Positions 26,133 through 35,028 of a stretch of 64,000 nucleotides of DNA are shown piece by piece; within the stretch, counting starts at the first letter, position 1, and every line of letters begins with the position of its first letter. Source of the stretch: Leifsonia tongyongensis (GTDB taxonomy: Bacteria > Actinomycetota > Actinomycetes > Actinomycetales > Microbacteriaceae); the NCBI RefSeq assembly GCF_010686705.1, contig NZ_JAAGWY010000001.1, positions 682,001 to 746,000 on the forward strand, read 5' to 3'. The position numbers were made by a program, and so were the translations under genes. Under the pieces are notes generated by a model that was not told the DNA's origin, searched no databases, and was given only the letters and a program-made list of their open reading frames with translations.

Positions 26133-27419
26133 TCAGTCGACCAGGTCGTGCCGCACGACGATCGCGTCGCGACCCGGCCCGACGCCGATCGCCGAGATGC
26201 GGGCGCCGCTGATCGCTTCGAGCGCCAGCACGTAGTCCTGCGCGTTCTGCGGCAGATCCCCGAACTCCCGGACGCCCGAGATGTCTTCTGACCAGCCCGG
26301 GAACTCCTGGTAGATCGGCACTGCGTGGTGGAAGTCGGTCTGCGAGGCGGGAACCTCGTCGTGGCGCACGCCGTCGACGTCGTAGGCGACGCACACCGGG
26401 ATGCGTTCGAGGCCGGTGAGGGTGTCGAGCTTCGTCAGCACGAAATCGGTCACCCCGTTGATGCGCGCCGAGTAGCGCGCGATGGGCGCGTCGTACCAAC
26501 CGGTGCGCCGCGGGCGCCCCGTCGTCGTGCCGAACTCGAAGCCGCGCTCACGCAACCACTCACCGGACTCGTCGAACAGTTCGGTCGGGAAGGGGCCGGC
26601 GCCGACCCGCGTCGTGTACGCCTTGACGACGGCGATGACCCGGTCGATGCGGTTCGGGCCGATGCCGGAGCCCGTGGCTGCGCCGCCGGCGGTCGAGTTG
26701 GATGAGGTCACGAACGGATACGTTCCGTGGTCGACGTCGAGCATGGTCGCCTGGCCGCCCTCGAACAGCACGTACTTGCCGGCGTCGAGTGCCTGGTGCA
26801 GCAGCAGCCCCGTGTCGGCGACCATCGGCCGGAGTCGTTCCGCATAGCTGAGCAGGTCGGTGACGACCTCGTCGACGGTGATGGCCCGGCGGTTGTAGAC
26901 CTTGACCAGCATGTGGTTCTTCTGGTCGAGGGCTCCCTCGACCTTCTGCCGCAGGATGTTCTCATCGAAGAGGTCCTGGATGCGGATGCCCACCCGGTTG
27001 ATCTTGTCGGCGTACGTCGGGCCGATGCCCCGGCCGGTCGTGCCGATCTGGCGCTTGCCGAGGAAGCGCTCGGTCACCTTGTCGATCGTGCGGTGGTACT
27101 GGGTGATCACATGCGCGTTGGAGCTCACACGCAGGCGCGACACGTCGACGCCGCGGGCGATGAGCGCATCCAGCTCTTCGAAGAGCACTTCGATGTCGAC
27201 GACGACACCGTTCGCGATGATCGGCGTGACGCCCTCGGTCAGGATTCCCGACGGCAGCAGGTGCAGCGCGTACTTCTCGTTGCCGACGACGACCGTGTGG
27301 CCGGCGTTGTTGCCACCGTTGAACTTGACCACATAGTCGATGCGGCTGCCGAGGAGGTCGGTCGCCTTGCCTTTGCCTTCGTCGCCCCATTGGGCGCCGA
27401 TGATCACGATCGCGGGCAC
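26133..27419 (-). CDS. purA: Adenylosuccinate synthetase
   Basis: GTP-dependent joining of IMP and aspartate, first step to AMP. 428 residues, usual length. P-loop-like [72 protein letters not shown] and [13 protein letters not shown], all diagnostic. GTG start at 27419 follows GAGAGGA at seven bases. Single-gene unit ending at the stem-loop near 26100; divergent from the phosphoesterase gene. Confidence 0.97.
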   Translation of the reverse strand: MPAIVIIGAQWGDEGKGKATDLLGSRIDYVVKFNGGNNAGHTVVVGNEKYALHLLPSGILTEGVTPIIANGVVVDIEVLFEELDALIARGVDVSRLRVSSNAHVITQYHRTIDKVTERFLGKRQIGTTGRGIGPTYADKINRVGIRIQDLFDENILRQKVEGALDQKNHMLVKVYNRRAITVDEVVTDLLSYAERLRPMVADTGLLLHQALDAGKYVLFEGGQATMLDVDHGTYPFVTSSNSTAGGAATGSGIGPNRIDRVIAVVKAYTTRVGAGPFPTELFDESGEWLRERGFEFGTTTGRPRRTGWYDAPIARYSARINGVTDFVLTKLDTLTGLERIPVCVAYDVDGVRHDEVPASQTDFHHAVPIYQEFPGWSEDISGVREFGDLPQNAQDYVLALEAISGARISAIGVGPGRDAIVVRHDLVD

Positions 27420-27552
27420 TGTTCAGTCCTCTCGTGGAAGCGCGCTGGGGCCGGTTCCCGTTGCACTCGATCCTATCGTGGCGGCCGAAAGCGCCTGCGA
27501 TCGCGGTGGGGATGGCCCGTCGTGCGTCGGCGGCGCGCCGTAGGGTTGCAGG

Positions 27553-28395
27553 GTGAGCACGCCATCTGAGCGCATCCTGCGCATCCTGCACCTGTCCGAC
27601 ACGCACCTGTACGGCGACGGCACTCTGCACTACGGGCTCGTCGACACGCGGGCGGCGCTCGCCAGGACGCTGGAGCGGGCCGGCGAGCTCGACGCGGTGG
27701 ACGTGGTCGTCGCATCCGGTGATCTCTCCGACGACGGCTCGCCCGAGTCGTACCGCATTCTTTCCGGGATGCTCGAACCGTGGGCCGCCGAACGCGGAGC
27801 CGTGGTCGTCTACGCGATGGGCAACCACGACCTTCAGGCTGGATTCGAGGAGGTGCTCGGGCAGCGGACGCGCACCCTCGACATCAGGGGGTTCCGCATC
27901 GCGACCGTCGACAGCGCCGTGCCCGGTGCGGGCTACGGGAACCTCGACGAGGCGCAGCTCGACGCCCTGCGGGTGGCACTCGAGACGCCGTCGAGGAACG
28001 GAACGATCGTCGTGCTGCACCATCCTCCGGTTCCCGCCCAGACGACGCTGCTGCAGGCACTCGAGCTGCAGAACCCCGCCGCCCTGCTCGACGTGTGCGC
28101 GACGGGTGACGTGCGTCTCATCCTGGCGGGCCACTACCACCATTCGCTCGCAACCGAGGCCGAGGGCATCCCCCTCGTCGTGGCACCCGCCGTTGCGAAC
28201 ACGGCAGATGTGCTCGCGGCCCCGGGTACCGAGCGGGCAGCGATCGGGTCCGGCTTCGCCTACGTCGAACTGGTCGGCGACGAAGCACCACGAGCGATGT
28301 TCATCACCGCGCCCGGCCCCGGCGACGGATCCCCGGTCTACGAGCTCGACCGGGCCGCCATCGATCGCATAGCCGCCTCGTACGGCCCCCGCTGA
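27553..28395 (+). CDS. Metallophosphoesterase (CpdA/Icc-like)
   Basis: 280 residues. Complete calcineurin-type metal motifs: LHLSDTHLYGDG, ASGDLSDDG, MGNHD, LHHPP and LAGHYHH. This set matches cyclic-nucleotide phosphodiesterases of the Icc type, but the substrate is not certain. GTG at 27553 lies six bases after TAGGGT (27541-27546), a leaderless start. It ends in the stem-loop at 28410. Confidence 0.88.
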   Translation: MSTPSERILRILHLSDTHLYGDGTLHYGLVDTRAALARTLERAGELDAVDVVVASGDLSDDGSPESYRILSGMLEPWAAERGAVVVYAMGNHDLQAGFEEVLGQRTRTLDIRGFRIATVDSAVPGAGYGNLDEAQLDALRVALETPSRNGTIVVLHHPPVPAQTTLLQALELQNPAALLDVCATGDVRLILAGHYHHSLATEAEGIPLVVAPAVANTADVLAAPGTERAAIGSGFAYVELVGDEAPRAMFITAPGPGDGSPVYELDRAAIDRIAASYGPR

Positions 28396-28409
28396 AATGC
28401 CGTCGAGAA

Positions 28410-28453
28410 CAGGAAAACGGGGCGAATGCGGCCCGGATTCACCCCTTTTCCTG
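28410..28453. terminator. Stem-loop after phosphoesterase gene, family shared with 43497
   Basis: Arms 28410-28427 (CAGGAAAACGGGGCGAAT) and 28437-28453 pair with one bulged base and one G-U. The outer flanks CGAG and CTCG can extend it. The core ACAGGAAAA...CCTTTTCCTG is shared with the element at 43497-43543. Confidence 0.7.
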
Positions 28454-28485
28454 AGCTCGGCCACGTGACGAAATAGGCTTGGGCC

Positions 28486-28902
28486 ATGGCCGGATACTCG
28501 GGAACGCCGCTGTGGAAGAAGCTCGGCGTGAAGCCCGGGTCGCGAGTACTCCTCGCGCACGCGGACCCCGGGTGGAGCATCCCGGATGCGCCCGACGGTG
28601 TCGTGTGGGTCGAGGACCACGGCACGGATGAGGGACCGCTCGACCTGGTGCTCGCCTTCTACCGGACGGTCGCCGACTATGTCGCCGAACTCGACGATCT
28701 CGCCGAGCGCATCTTCCCCGCCGGCGCCCTGTGGATCGCGTGGCCGCGCAAGGCCGCGGGCCACGTCAGCGATCTCGGCGACAACGTCATTCGGAATACG
28801 GCGCTCGAACGCGGCGGGATCGTGGACGTCAAAGTGGCCGCGGTCGACGAGGACTGGTCGGGACTGAAACTGGTGTGGCGGGTCGAGCAGCGGACACGCT
28901 GA
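28486..28902 (+). CDS. DUF3052 family protein
   Basis: 138 residues, matching the actinobacterial DUF3052 family: AGYSGTPLWKKLGVKPGSRV at the start, WIAWPRKAAG in the middle and DWSGLKLVWR near the end. The fold is uncharacterised; family members in mycobacteria are small cytosolic proteins without assigned enzyme activity. ATG at 28486 lies six bases after TAGGCT (28474-28479), a leaderless start. Convergent with the TrmH gene, with only a short gap. Confidence 0.85.
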   Translation: MAGYSGTPLWKKLGVKPGSRVLLAHADPGWSIPDAPDGVVWVEDHGTDEGPLDLVLAFYRTVADYVAELDDLAERIFPAGALWIAWPRKAAGHVSDLGDNVIRNTALERGGIVDVKVAAVDEDWSGLKLVWRVEQRTR

Positions 28903-28917
28903 GCCCGCGACCGCTCA

Positions 28918-29556
28918 TCAGAAGGCGACGTGCTGGGTGATCCAGGTGTGCATGGCGACGGCGGCCGCCGCTGACGCGTTGATCGAGCGCGTGGAGCCGA
29001 ACTGACTGATCTCGACCACCGCATCGGAGGCCGCGATCGCCGCATCCGACAGCCCTGGCCCCTCCTGCCCGAACAGCAGCACGCACTCCCGCGGGATGGC
29101 GAACGTCTCGATGATCACGGAACCGGGAACATTGTCGATCGCGATGATCGGGAGGGACGATTCGTGGGCCCACGCCACGAAGTCGGCCACGTCGTCGTGG
29201 TGCACGACGTGCTGGTAGCGGTCAGTGACCATCGCGCCGCGCTTGTTCCAGCGGCGCCGCCCGATGATGTGCACGGTGTCGGCGCCGAACGCGTTGGCGC
29301 TGCGCACGATCGAACCGATGTTCATGTCGTGCTGCCAGTTCTCGATCGCCACATGGAACGGATGCCGGTGCTCGTCGAGGTCGGCGACGATCGCCTCCAT
29401 GCGCCAGTACCGGTAGCGGTCGATGACGTTGCGGGTGTCGCCGTGCGCCAGGAGGTCCGGATCGAAACGGGGATCGTCGGGGAGTTCGCCCTGCCACGGG
29501 CCGACCCCGTGCGTGGTGAGCTCCGCGGTCGGATTGGCTGCGTGCTCGGGGTCCAC
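28918..29556 (-). CDS. TrmH-family (SPOUT) RNA methyltransferase
   Basis: 212 residues. SpoU/TrmH motifs: NIGSIVRSANAFGADTVHII (motif 1 Asn/Arg), LLFGQEGPGLS (motif 2) and FGSTRSINASAAAAVAMH (motif 3, knotted SAM site). Such enzymes methylate the 2'-OH of tRNA or rRNA residues; which nucleotide is modified cannot be told. GTG at 29556 is seven bases from TAATCT on the minus strand, so it is leaderless. Divergent from the HAD phosphatase gene. Confidence 0.9.
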   Translation of the reverse strand: MDPEHAANPTAELTTHGVGPWQGELPDDPRFDPDLLAHGDTRNVIDRYRYWRMEAIVADLDEHRHPFHVAIENWQHDMNIGSIVRSANAFGADTVHIIGRRRWNKRGAMVTDRYQHVVHHDDVADFVAWAHESSLPIIAIDNVPGSVIIETFAIPRECVLLFGQEGPGLSDAAIAASDAVVEISQFGSTRSINASAAAAVAMHTWITQHVAF

Positions 29557-29661
29557 GGCACCCAGATTACTGGTACCGCATTGGAACCTCCGCGAAATGT
29601 GGCGTATCGCCGCGCAGCCTAAGCTGGGGGCGTCGAAACTGGTCCGTCGAAAGGGGTATGC

Positions 29662-30459
29662 GTGTCGCGACGCAACGAGATCGAATGCTGGCTCACCGAC
29701 ATGGACGGTGTGCTCGTCCACGAGAACAGCGCGCTGCCCGGCGCGCAGGAGCTGATCCAGCAGTGGCGCGACCAGGGCACGCCGTTTCTCGTTCTCACCA
29801 ACAACTCGATCTTCACGCCGCGTGACCTGGCGGCCCGGCTGCGCGCATCCGGACTCGACGTCCCGGAGGAGGCGATCTGGACATCCGCGCTGGCCACGGC
29901 CGACTTCCTCAAATCGCAGATGCCCGGCGGCAGCGCGTTCGTCATCGGCGAAGCGGGAATCACGACCGCCCTCCACGAAGCCGGTTTCATCATGACTGAC
30001 GTCGACCCCGACTATGTCGTCGTCGGGGAGACGCGCAACTACTCGTTCGAGGCGATCACCAAAGCGATCAGACTGATCGGCGCGGGCGCACGATTCATCT
30101 CGACGAACCCGGACCCGACCGGGCCGAGCTCGGAAGGTCCACTGCCCGCGACCGGTGCCGTCTCCGCCCTGATCACGAAGGCGACCGGGCGCGAACCGTA
30201 CGTGGTGGGCAAGCCGAACCCGATGATGTTCCGGTCGGCGATGAATCGGATCGGCGCGCACTCCGAGAACACGGCCATGGTCGGCGACCGCATGGACACC
30301 GATATCGTCGCCGGCATCGAGGCCGGGTTGCACACGATCCTGGTGCTGACGGGCATCAGCGACCAGGAGGAGGTCGACCGCTATCCCTTCCGGCCCGACG
30401 AGATCGTCTCCGGCGTGAGCGAGCTCGTCACGCCAACCCCCGTCGAGTCGGACCTCTGA
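29662..30459 (+). CDS. HAD-IIA family phosphatase (NagD-like)
   Basis: 265 residues. HAD motif I LTDMDGVLVHE with nucleophile and acid Asp, motif II LTNNSIFTPRDLA, the C2 cap, KPNPMMFRSA (motif III Lys) and GDRMDTDIVAG (motif IV). NagD-type enzymes hydrolyse nucleotide or sugar phosphates. GTG at 29662 follows AAAGGGG at seven bases. Convergent with the large septum-domain gene; a stem-loop separates them. Confidence 0.9.
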   Translation: MSRRNEIECWLTDMDGVLVHENSALPGAQELIQQWRDQGTPFLVLTNNSIFTPRDLAARLRASGLDVPEEAIWTSALATADFLKSQMPGGSAFVIGEAGITTALHEAGFIMTDVDPDYVVVGETRNYSFEAITKAIRLIGAGARFISTNPDPTGPSSEGPLPATGAVSALITKATGREPYVVGKPNPMMFRSAMNRIGAHSENTAMVGDRMDTDIVAGIEAGLHTILVLTGISDQEEVDRYPFRPDEIVSGVSELVTPTPVESDL

Positions 30460-30476
30460 GCTCTGACTTCTTCGCG

Positions 30477-30533
30477 CGAGCACAGGGTTCTTCCCGAAAA
30501 GATCGGCTCATAGCCGGAAGAACCGTGTGCTCG
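30477..30533. terminator. Stem-loop between convergent HAD and septum-domain genes
   Basis: Arms 30477-30494 (CGAGCACAGGGTTCTTCC) and 30516-30533 pair with one mismatch in 18 around a 21-base loop. The outer part CGAGCACAGG is also present at 43493-43501, so the element is related to the 28410/43497 family. Confidence 0.75.
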
Positions 30534-30550
30534 GCGAACGCGGGCGCGGC

Positions 30551-32728
30551 TCAACCCTGGGGGCCGGGGCCGGCGACGGAGCCGGTGATCGGCTGGCCGG
30601 AGGAGCGGCTCGCGAAGCAGTAATAGGACCGCAGGCCGTCCGCCCACTGCTGGGGGGTCGCCGGGTAGGTGCCCTGGAGCTGCAGGTCGGGGTAGGCGCT
30701 CGCCGCCTGGAGGTTGATCACGCCCGGTTTGGTGCACAGCAGGTTGATCTGGTTGGCGAGAGCAGGCGCGCCGGGATAAGGAGCGGCCGGGTCTGCGGAG
30801 AACAGGTTCGAGTAGACCATCTGGGCGGTGTGCGGCGTGCCGCAGTCGACGATCGTGAAGGTCTCCGCCCACGGCGTGGTGTACGGCTGGATGCACTCGC
30901 CGCCGGCCAGCGTGGACCACTTCGAGACCCCGACGGGCGCCGGCGCGCCCGGCTTCGCGATCACCGTCGGCGTGGGAGTCGGCGTCGGCGTGGGTTTGGG
31001 CGTCGCCTTCGTCGTGTGCGCGGGAGTGGACACCGGGGTGCTCCCGGTGAACATGCTCGGCAGCCGGGTTCCGAAGACGAACAGACCGATGAGGATGAGC
31101 AGGGCCACAAGGCCTCCGGCGACCCAGAACAGGATGCGCCTGTTCCCCGGCGAACCCGGCGGCCTTCCGCCAGGTGGTGTCTCACCGTGCGGGTTCGTTC
31201 CACGGGAACGACGCGACGTGGTGAGCACGTCGTCCGGTCCCGCTGCGGCGGCGGCAGCGGCAGCGGATGCGGGCGCCATCGCCGCGGTCGGCGCGGATGC
31301 GGGCGCCATCGCCACGGTCGGCGCGGATGCGGGCGCCATCGCCACGGTCGGCGCGGATGCCTCGGCCAGGCTCTCGGCGTCGAGCGCCTGGGTGGCAGGC
31401 GACGGGATCGCGCCCATCAGGAGGGTGGTCTCCTCGGCCGGCTCGGGCGCATCCGCACGCACCGCTTCGATGGCCGCCGCATCCATGAGCACCGTCGCCG
31501 TGTTCGCCGAGGCTGCGCGCGCAGCCGCCTCGTCGTAGGGCGGTGGGGCGAGGTCGTCGATCCCTTCGTCGTCGGCATCCTCGTCGAATTCAGGAGCGGG
31601 TTCCGCGAGGTGGGAGGATTCGGCTGGTGTCGCCCCGACGGGAGGCGGCACCAGCCCAGGTATCGCCGGGAACCGGGGCGCCTCGACCGGCACGGTCGGC
31701 GGGGCGGGAGCGACGGCCGGAACCACGGGCACGGCGAAAGCCGGTGGCACGAGCGGCGCCGGCTCGAAGAAGGCCGGTGCCATCGGTGGGATCTCGGGGT
31801 GGACCTGGGCTGCACCGACGTCAGTCGTGTCGGTCGCGGGCCGACCATCCTCCCGTGCGGCGGGCTCGGGCTCTGCTTCGTCGAACATGCCGAGGAGGGC
31901 GGCGAGGCCGTGCCCGTCGCCGTCGGCCTCGTCGGCCTCGTCGTCCGCCGCCGTCGCGCCGGACCCTACGAGCGGGACGAGTGGCGCGGGCGACCACGGT
32001 GGAGGTGTCTGCGGGGCGGGTTCGGCCGGCGGCACGGCTGCGGGCGGCGGAACGGCCGGGGTCGGCGGGACGGCCGGGGTCGGCGGAACGGCCGGGGTCG
32101 GCGGGACGGCCGGCACGTCGTATGCGGGTGGCTGGAAGGCGCGGGTCGGAGGGGCGACCTCGTCTGTCGTCGGCGCTTCGGCAGGCGTGATCGATTCGGA
32201 CGTGGCTTTGGCGGGCGTGGGCTCGGCAGGCTCTGGCGCAGCAGGTGTGGGGGCGGCGGGCGTAAGCCCCGCCGATGCGGCAGGGGGCGCGACGAGCGGG
32301 TCGGAGCCGACGCCGGGCTTGAGGTTCCAGACGAAGGGCGCACCAGGCTCGAAGATCGGGCCGGTCTGCGGCTTCGGTTCAGTGGGAGACACGGGCTCCG
32401 GGGGTTCTGCCGGAGTGACCGGGACGTCGAGGATGCTCCAGGTCGTCGTCGGCTCAACGGCCGGGGCGGGTTCCGGAGTGGTGAACGGACTGGTGACGTC
32501 CGGGAACTGCGGGTCGAAGGTGGGGGCGACAGGTTCCGTGATCGGCGGCTCGTCCGCATCCTTGCCAGACGCCGCAGCCGCAGCCTCGGCCGCGCGAGCG
32601 CGTCGTCGCCCACCGCTCAGCTGGTGGTAGAACCAGTCGGAGTTGCCGGTGTCCGGCTCGTCCGCGCCCTCGGCGCCGGCGCCCGTCTCGGGGTCGTCGG
32701 TACCGTCACGGTCGCGGGGATCGACCAC
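30551..32728 (-). CDS. Large Pro/Ala-rich membrane protein with C-terminal septum-formation domain
   Basis: 725 residues. The first 520 or so are low-complexity Pro/Ala/Glu-rich sequence expected in the cytoplasm, with two tandem-repeat blocks (VPPTPA about four times; ASAPTVAMAP about three times). One transmembrane helix follows (about 525-551), then a Pro/Thr-rich stalk and an extracellular domain of about 120 residues with four cysteines (612, 629, 665, 704). GGECIQ and VDCGTPHTAQMVYS fit the Septum_form domain (PF13845) of actinobacterial cell-division-related proteins. GTG at 32728 overlaps the pyrE stop by one base (TAGTG), so the two are coupled. The exact role is unknown. Confidence 0.75.
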   Translation of the reverse strand: MVDPRDRDGTDDPETGAGAEGADEPDTGNSDWFYHQLSGGRRRARAAEAAAAASGKDADEPPITEPVAPTFDPQFPDVTSPFTTPEPAPAVEPTTTWSILDVPVTPAEPPEPVSPTEPKPQTGPIFEPGAPFVWNLKPGVGSDPLVAPPAASAGLTPAAPTPAAPEPAEPTPAKATSESITPAEAPTTDEVAPPTRAFQPPAYDVPAVPPTPAVPPTPAVPPTPAVPPPAAVPPAEPAPQTPPPWSPAPLVPLVGSGATAADDEADEADGDGHGLAALLGMFDEAEPEPAAREDGRPATDTTDVGAAQVHPEIPPMAPAFFEPAPLVPPAFAVPVVPAVAPAPPTVPVEAPRFPAIPGLVPPPVGATPAESSHLAEPAPEFDEDADDEGIDDLAPPPYDEAAARAASANTATVLMDAAAIEAVRADAPEPAEETTLLMGAIPSPATQALDAESLAEASAPTVAMAPASAPTVAMAPASAPTAAMAPASAAAAAAAAGPDDVLTTSRRSRGTNPHGETPPGGRPPGSPGNRRILFWVAGGLVALLILIGLFVFGTRLPSMFTGSTPVSTPAHTTKATPKPTPTPTPTPTVIAKPGAPAPVGVSKWSTLAGGECIQPYTTPWAETFTIVDCGTPHTAQMVYSNLFSADPAAPYPGAPALANQINLLCTKPGVINLQAASAYPDLQLQGTYPATPQQWADGLRSYYCFASRSSGQPITGSVAGPGPQG
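31263..31362 (-). repeat. 30-bp tandem repeat inside septum-domain gene
   Basis: Three units of 30 bases beginning GCGGATGCGGGCGCCATCGC at 31263, 31293 and 31323, plus a partial fourth. They encode ASAPTVAMAP repeats. The second and third units are identical and the first differs by one base, which indicates recent expansion. Confidence 0.9.
32046..32113 (-). repeat. 18-bp tandem repeat inside septum-domain gene
   Basis: Units of GGCGG(A/G)ACGGCCGGGGTC at 32046, 32064 and 32082 and a partial fourth at 32100. They encode VPPTPA repeats of the proline-rich region. Confidence 0.9.
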
Positions 32729-33276
32729 TATTCCAGCCCCAGGTCAGCCAGACCGATGGCGGCGTAATACGGGTAGCCGGCATCCTCGATCTTCTCGCGG
32801 GCGCCCGTGTTGCGGTCGACGACGACGGCGACGCCGGCGATGACGGCTCCAACCTTCTCGAGTGCTTCGATCGCTTTGAGCGGCGACCCACCCGTGGTCG
32901 AGGTGTCTTCGAGGACGATCACGCGCTTGCCGGCGAGCTCGGGCCCTTCGACCTGCTTGCCGCGGCCGTGGTCCTTCGGCTCCTTGCGCACGACGAACGC
33001 GTCGTAGGAGAGCCCGCGCGCGGCGCCCTGGTGCAGGATCGCCGCTGCGACCGGGTCGGCGCCCATCGTCATCCCGCCGACCGCGGAGACGTCGGGGACG
33101 TCCGCGATGAGATCGATCATCACCTGGCCGATGAGAGGGGCCACCCGGTGGTCGAGGCTCACCTTGCGCAGGTCGACGTAGTAGCTCGCCTTTTTGCCGC
33201 TGGTCAGCGTGAAGTCGCCGTGGAAGACGGCGTCGGACGAGATGTAGTCGATGAGCTGCTGTCGTGCGTCGGTCAC
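32728..33276 (-). CDS. pyrE: Orotate phosphoribosyltransferase
   Basis: Makes OMP from orotate and PRPP in pyrimidine synthesis. 182 residues. FTLTSGKKASYYVDLRKVSL, VVRKEPKDHGRGKQVEG with the flexible-loop Lys residues, and the PRPP motif RVIVLEDTSTTGGSPLKA. GTG at 33276 lies seven bases from TAGAAT (minus strand), so the mRNA is leaderless. Divergent from xth, and overlapping the septum-domain gene by one base at its 3' end. Confidence 0.96.
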   Translation of the reverse strand: MTDARQQLIDYISSDAVFHGDFTLTSGKKASYYVDLRKVSLDHRVAPLIGQVMIDLIADVPDVSAVGGMTMGADPVAAAILHQGAARGLSYDAFVVRKEPKDHGRGKQVEGPELAGKRVIVLEDTSTTGGSPLKAIEALEKVGAVIAGVAVVVDRNTGAREKIEDAGYPYYAAIGLADLGLE

Positions 33277-33319
33277 GTCCACGATTCTAGAGGTCGGGGG
33301 TAATCGATAGCATCGGGTC
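33277..33319. promoter_or_regulatory. Divergent pyrE/xth leaderless promoters
   Basis: TAGAAT on the minus strand (33289-33284) is seven bases from the pyrE GTG; TAGCAT on the plus strand (33308-33313) is six bases from the xth ATG at 33320. Only 43 bases separate the two start codons. Confidence 0.55.
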
Positions 33320-34165
33320 ATGCGCGTCGCCACCTGGAATGTGAACTCGATCCGTGCTCGTTTCGTCCGCACCGTCGACTGGCTTGTGCGGGAGGACGTC
33401 GACGTCCTCGCGATGCAGGAGATCAAATGCAAGCCCGAGCAGTTCCCCGTCGAGGCCTTCGAGGAGGCCGGGTACGAACTCGTGATCGAAGGGCACAACC
33501 AGTGGAACGGGGTCGCTTTCGCGAGCCGCCTCCCGATGGAGGATGTCGAGATCGGCTTCCCCGAGATGCCCGGTTTCTCGAAGGGTGAAGAGGGCCCCGA
33601 CCTGCCGCGCGAGGCACGCGCGCTGGGTGTGACGGTGGCGGGCATCCGCCTCTGGAGCCTGTACGTGCCGAACGGCCGCGCGCTCGGCGATCCGCACTTC
33701 GAGTACAAGCTGGACTGGCTGGCGACCCTCGCAGCCGACACCCAGCGCTGGCTGGCCGAGAAACCCGACCAGCCTCTCGCGCTGATGGGCGACTGGAACA
33801 TCGCCCCCCTCGACTCCGACAACGGCGACCCGAGCGTCATCCCCGGCGTCTCGACCCACATCTCGCCGCCCGAACGCAGCGCGTTCAGCACGTTCGAGTC
33901 GATCGGCCTCACCGACGTGGTCCGTCCGCTCGTCCCCGAGGGCTTCACCTACTGGGACTACAAGCAGCTGCGCTTCCCGCGCAACGAGGGGATGCGCATC
34001 GACTTCATCCTGGGTTCGAAGCCGTTCGCCGACCTCGTCACGGGGGCGAGCATCCACCGCAACGAACGCAAGGGGCAGGCGCCGAGCGACCACGTGCCGG
34101 TTGTCGTCGACCTCGACCTCGAGCCGGAGGAAGACGACGACGATCGCCCGATGATCTTCGGCTGA
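33320..34165 (+). CDS. xth: Exodeoxyribonuclease III / AP endonuclease
   Basis: DNA repair nuclease that acts at abasic sites and 3' ends. 281 residues. EEP-superfamily motifs: TWNVNSIRAR, MQEIKCKPEQFP (metal Glu), SLYVPNGRALGDPHF, MGDWNIAP, RIDFILGS and the final SDHVPV with the catalytic His. ATG at 33320, leaderless. The following hydrolase gene has its own -10 box. Confidence 0.95.
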   Translation: MRVATWNVNSIRARFVRTVDWLVREDVDVLAMQEIKCKPEQFPVEAFEEAGYELVIEGHNQWNGVAFASRLPMEDVEIGFPEMPGFSKGEEGPDLPREARALGVTVAGIRLWSLYVPNGRALGDPHFEYKLDWLATLAADTQRWLAEKPDQPLALMGDWNIAPLDSDNGDPSVIPGVSTHISPPERSAFSTFESIGLTDVVRPLVPEGFTYWDYKQLRFPRNEGMRIDFILGSKPFADLVTGASIHRNERKGQAPSDHVPVVVDLDLEPEEDDDDRPMIFG

Positions 34166-34196
34166 CGCCGCGACCCCTGCTCGCTAGGCTCGACGT

Positions 34197-35012
34197 ATGC
34201 CGACACTCGAAGTCCCGGGCGCATCCCTGTACTACGAGACGGCCGGGCACATCTCGTCGCCGGCCGTGCTCCTCATCCACGCCGGGGTCGCGACACTGCG
34301 CATGTGGGACCCGCTCGTGGAGCGCCTGGCCGACGACCACTTCGTCGTGCGGTTCGACACGCGGGGCTTCGGCCGCACGACCACCGAGAACGTCGAATTC
34401 TCGGACCGCCAGGACGCACGCGACCTGCTCGACCACCTCGGAGTGACCCAGGCGGTCGTGGTCGGATGCTCGCGCGGAGGCCGCATTGCGATCGATCTCG
34501 CCCTCGAGAGCCCGGAACGCGTCATCGGGCTGGTGACGATCGGATCAGGCCCGAGCGGTTTCCCCGAAATCGAGCTCACCGACACCGAGGACGCCCTGTT
34601 CGATCGATGCGACGAGGCGTACAAGGCGGAGGACTGGCACCTGCTCAGTCGACTCACCGTGGAACTGTGGACGATCGGCCCGACGCGCAGCAACGACGAC
34701 CTCGACCCGCGCTTCGTCGAGATCGCGTACGAACTGAACCGGCCCAACGCCGAGCATGCGGGCGAGGCGCCGATCGCCATCCCGCTCGATCCGCCGGCGT
34801 TCGATCGCATCGTCGACATCGAGATTCCGGCTCTGGTGACCGTGGGTGAGTTCGACCTGTCGGAGGCGCTCGCGCAGCAGGCCTACCTGCTCGACGCGAT
34901 CCCCGGCGCCGACGGTTACATCTTCAGCGACACAGCGCACCTCCCGAGCGTCGAGCATCCCGACGAGTTCGCTGACGTCCTGCTCGGCTGGATGGAGCGC
35001 AACGGCCTGTGA
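34197..35012 (+). CDS. Alpha/beta hydrolase
   Basis: 271 residues. HG-like oxyanion region LIHAGVATLRMWDP, nucleophile elbow GCSRGG (Ser), acid in EFDLSEA and catalytic His in DTAHLPSVEHP. The family covers esterases and haloperoxidase- or enol-lactonase-like enzymes; the substrate is unknown. ATG at 34197 lies six bases after TAGGCT (34185-34190). Convergent with the DHFR-like gene with a short gap. Confidence 0.88.
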   Translation: MPTLEVPGASLYYETAGHISSPAVLLIHAGVATLRMWDPLVERLADDHFVVRFDTRGFGRTTTENVEFSDRQDARDLLDHLGVTQAVVVGCSRGGRIAIDLALESPERVIGLVTIGSGPSGFPEIELTDTEDALFDRCDEAYKAEDWHLLSRLTVELWTIGPTRSNDDLDPRFVEIAYELNRPNAEHAGEAPIAIPLDPPAFDRIVDIEIPALVTVGEFDLSEALAQQAYLLDAIPGADGYIFSDTAHLPSVEHPDEFADVLLGWMERNGL

Positions 35013-35028
35013 CGAGGCCCGGATGCGC

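Noticed and set aside
30527-32767. Long plus-strand frame opposite the septum-domain gene
   Set aside because: Arg/Gly-rich translation caused by the repetitive Pro/Ala coding sequence on the other strand.
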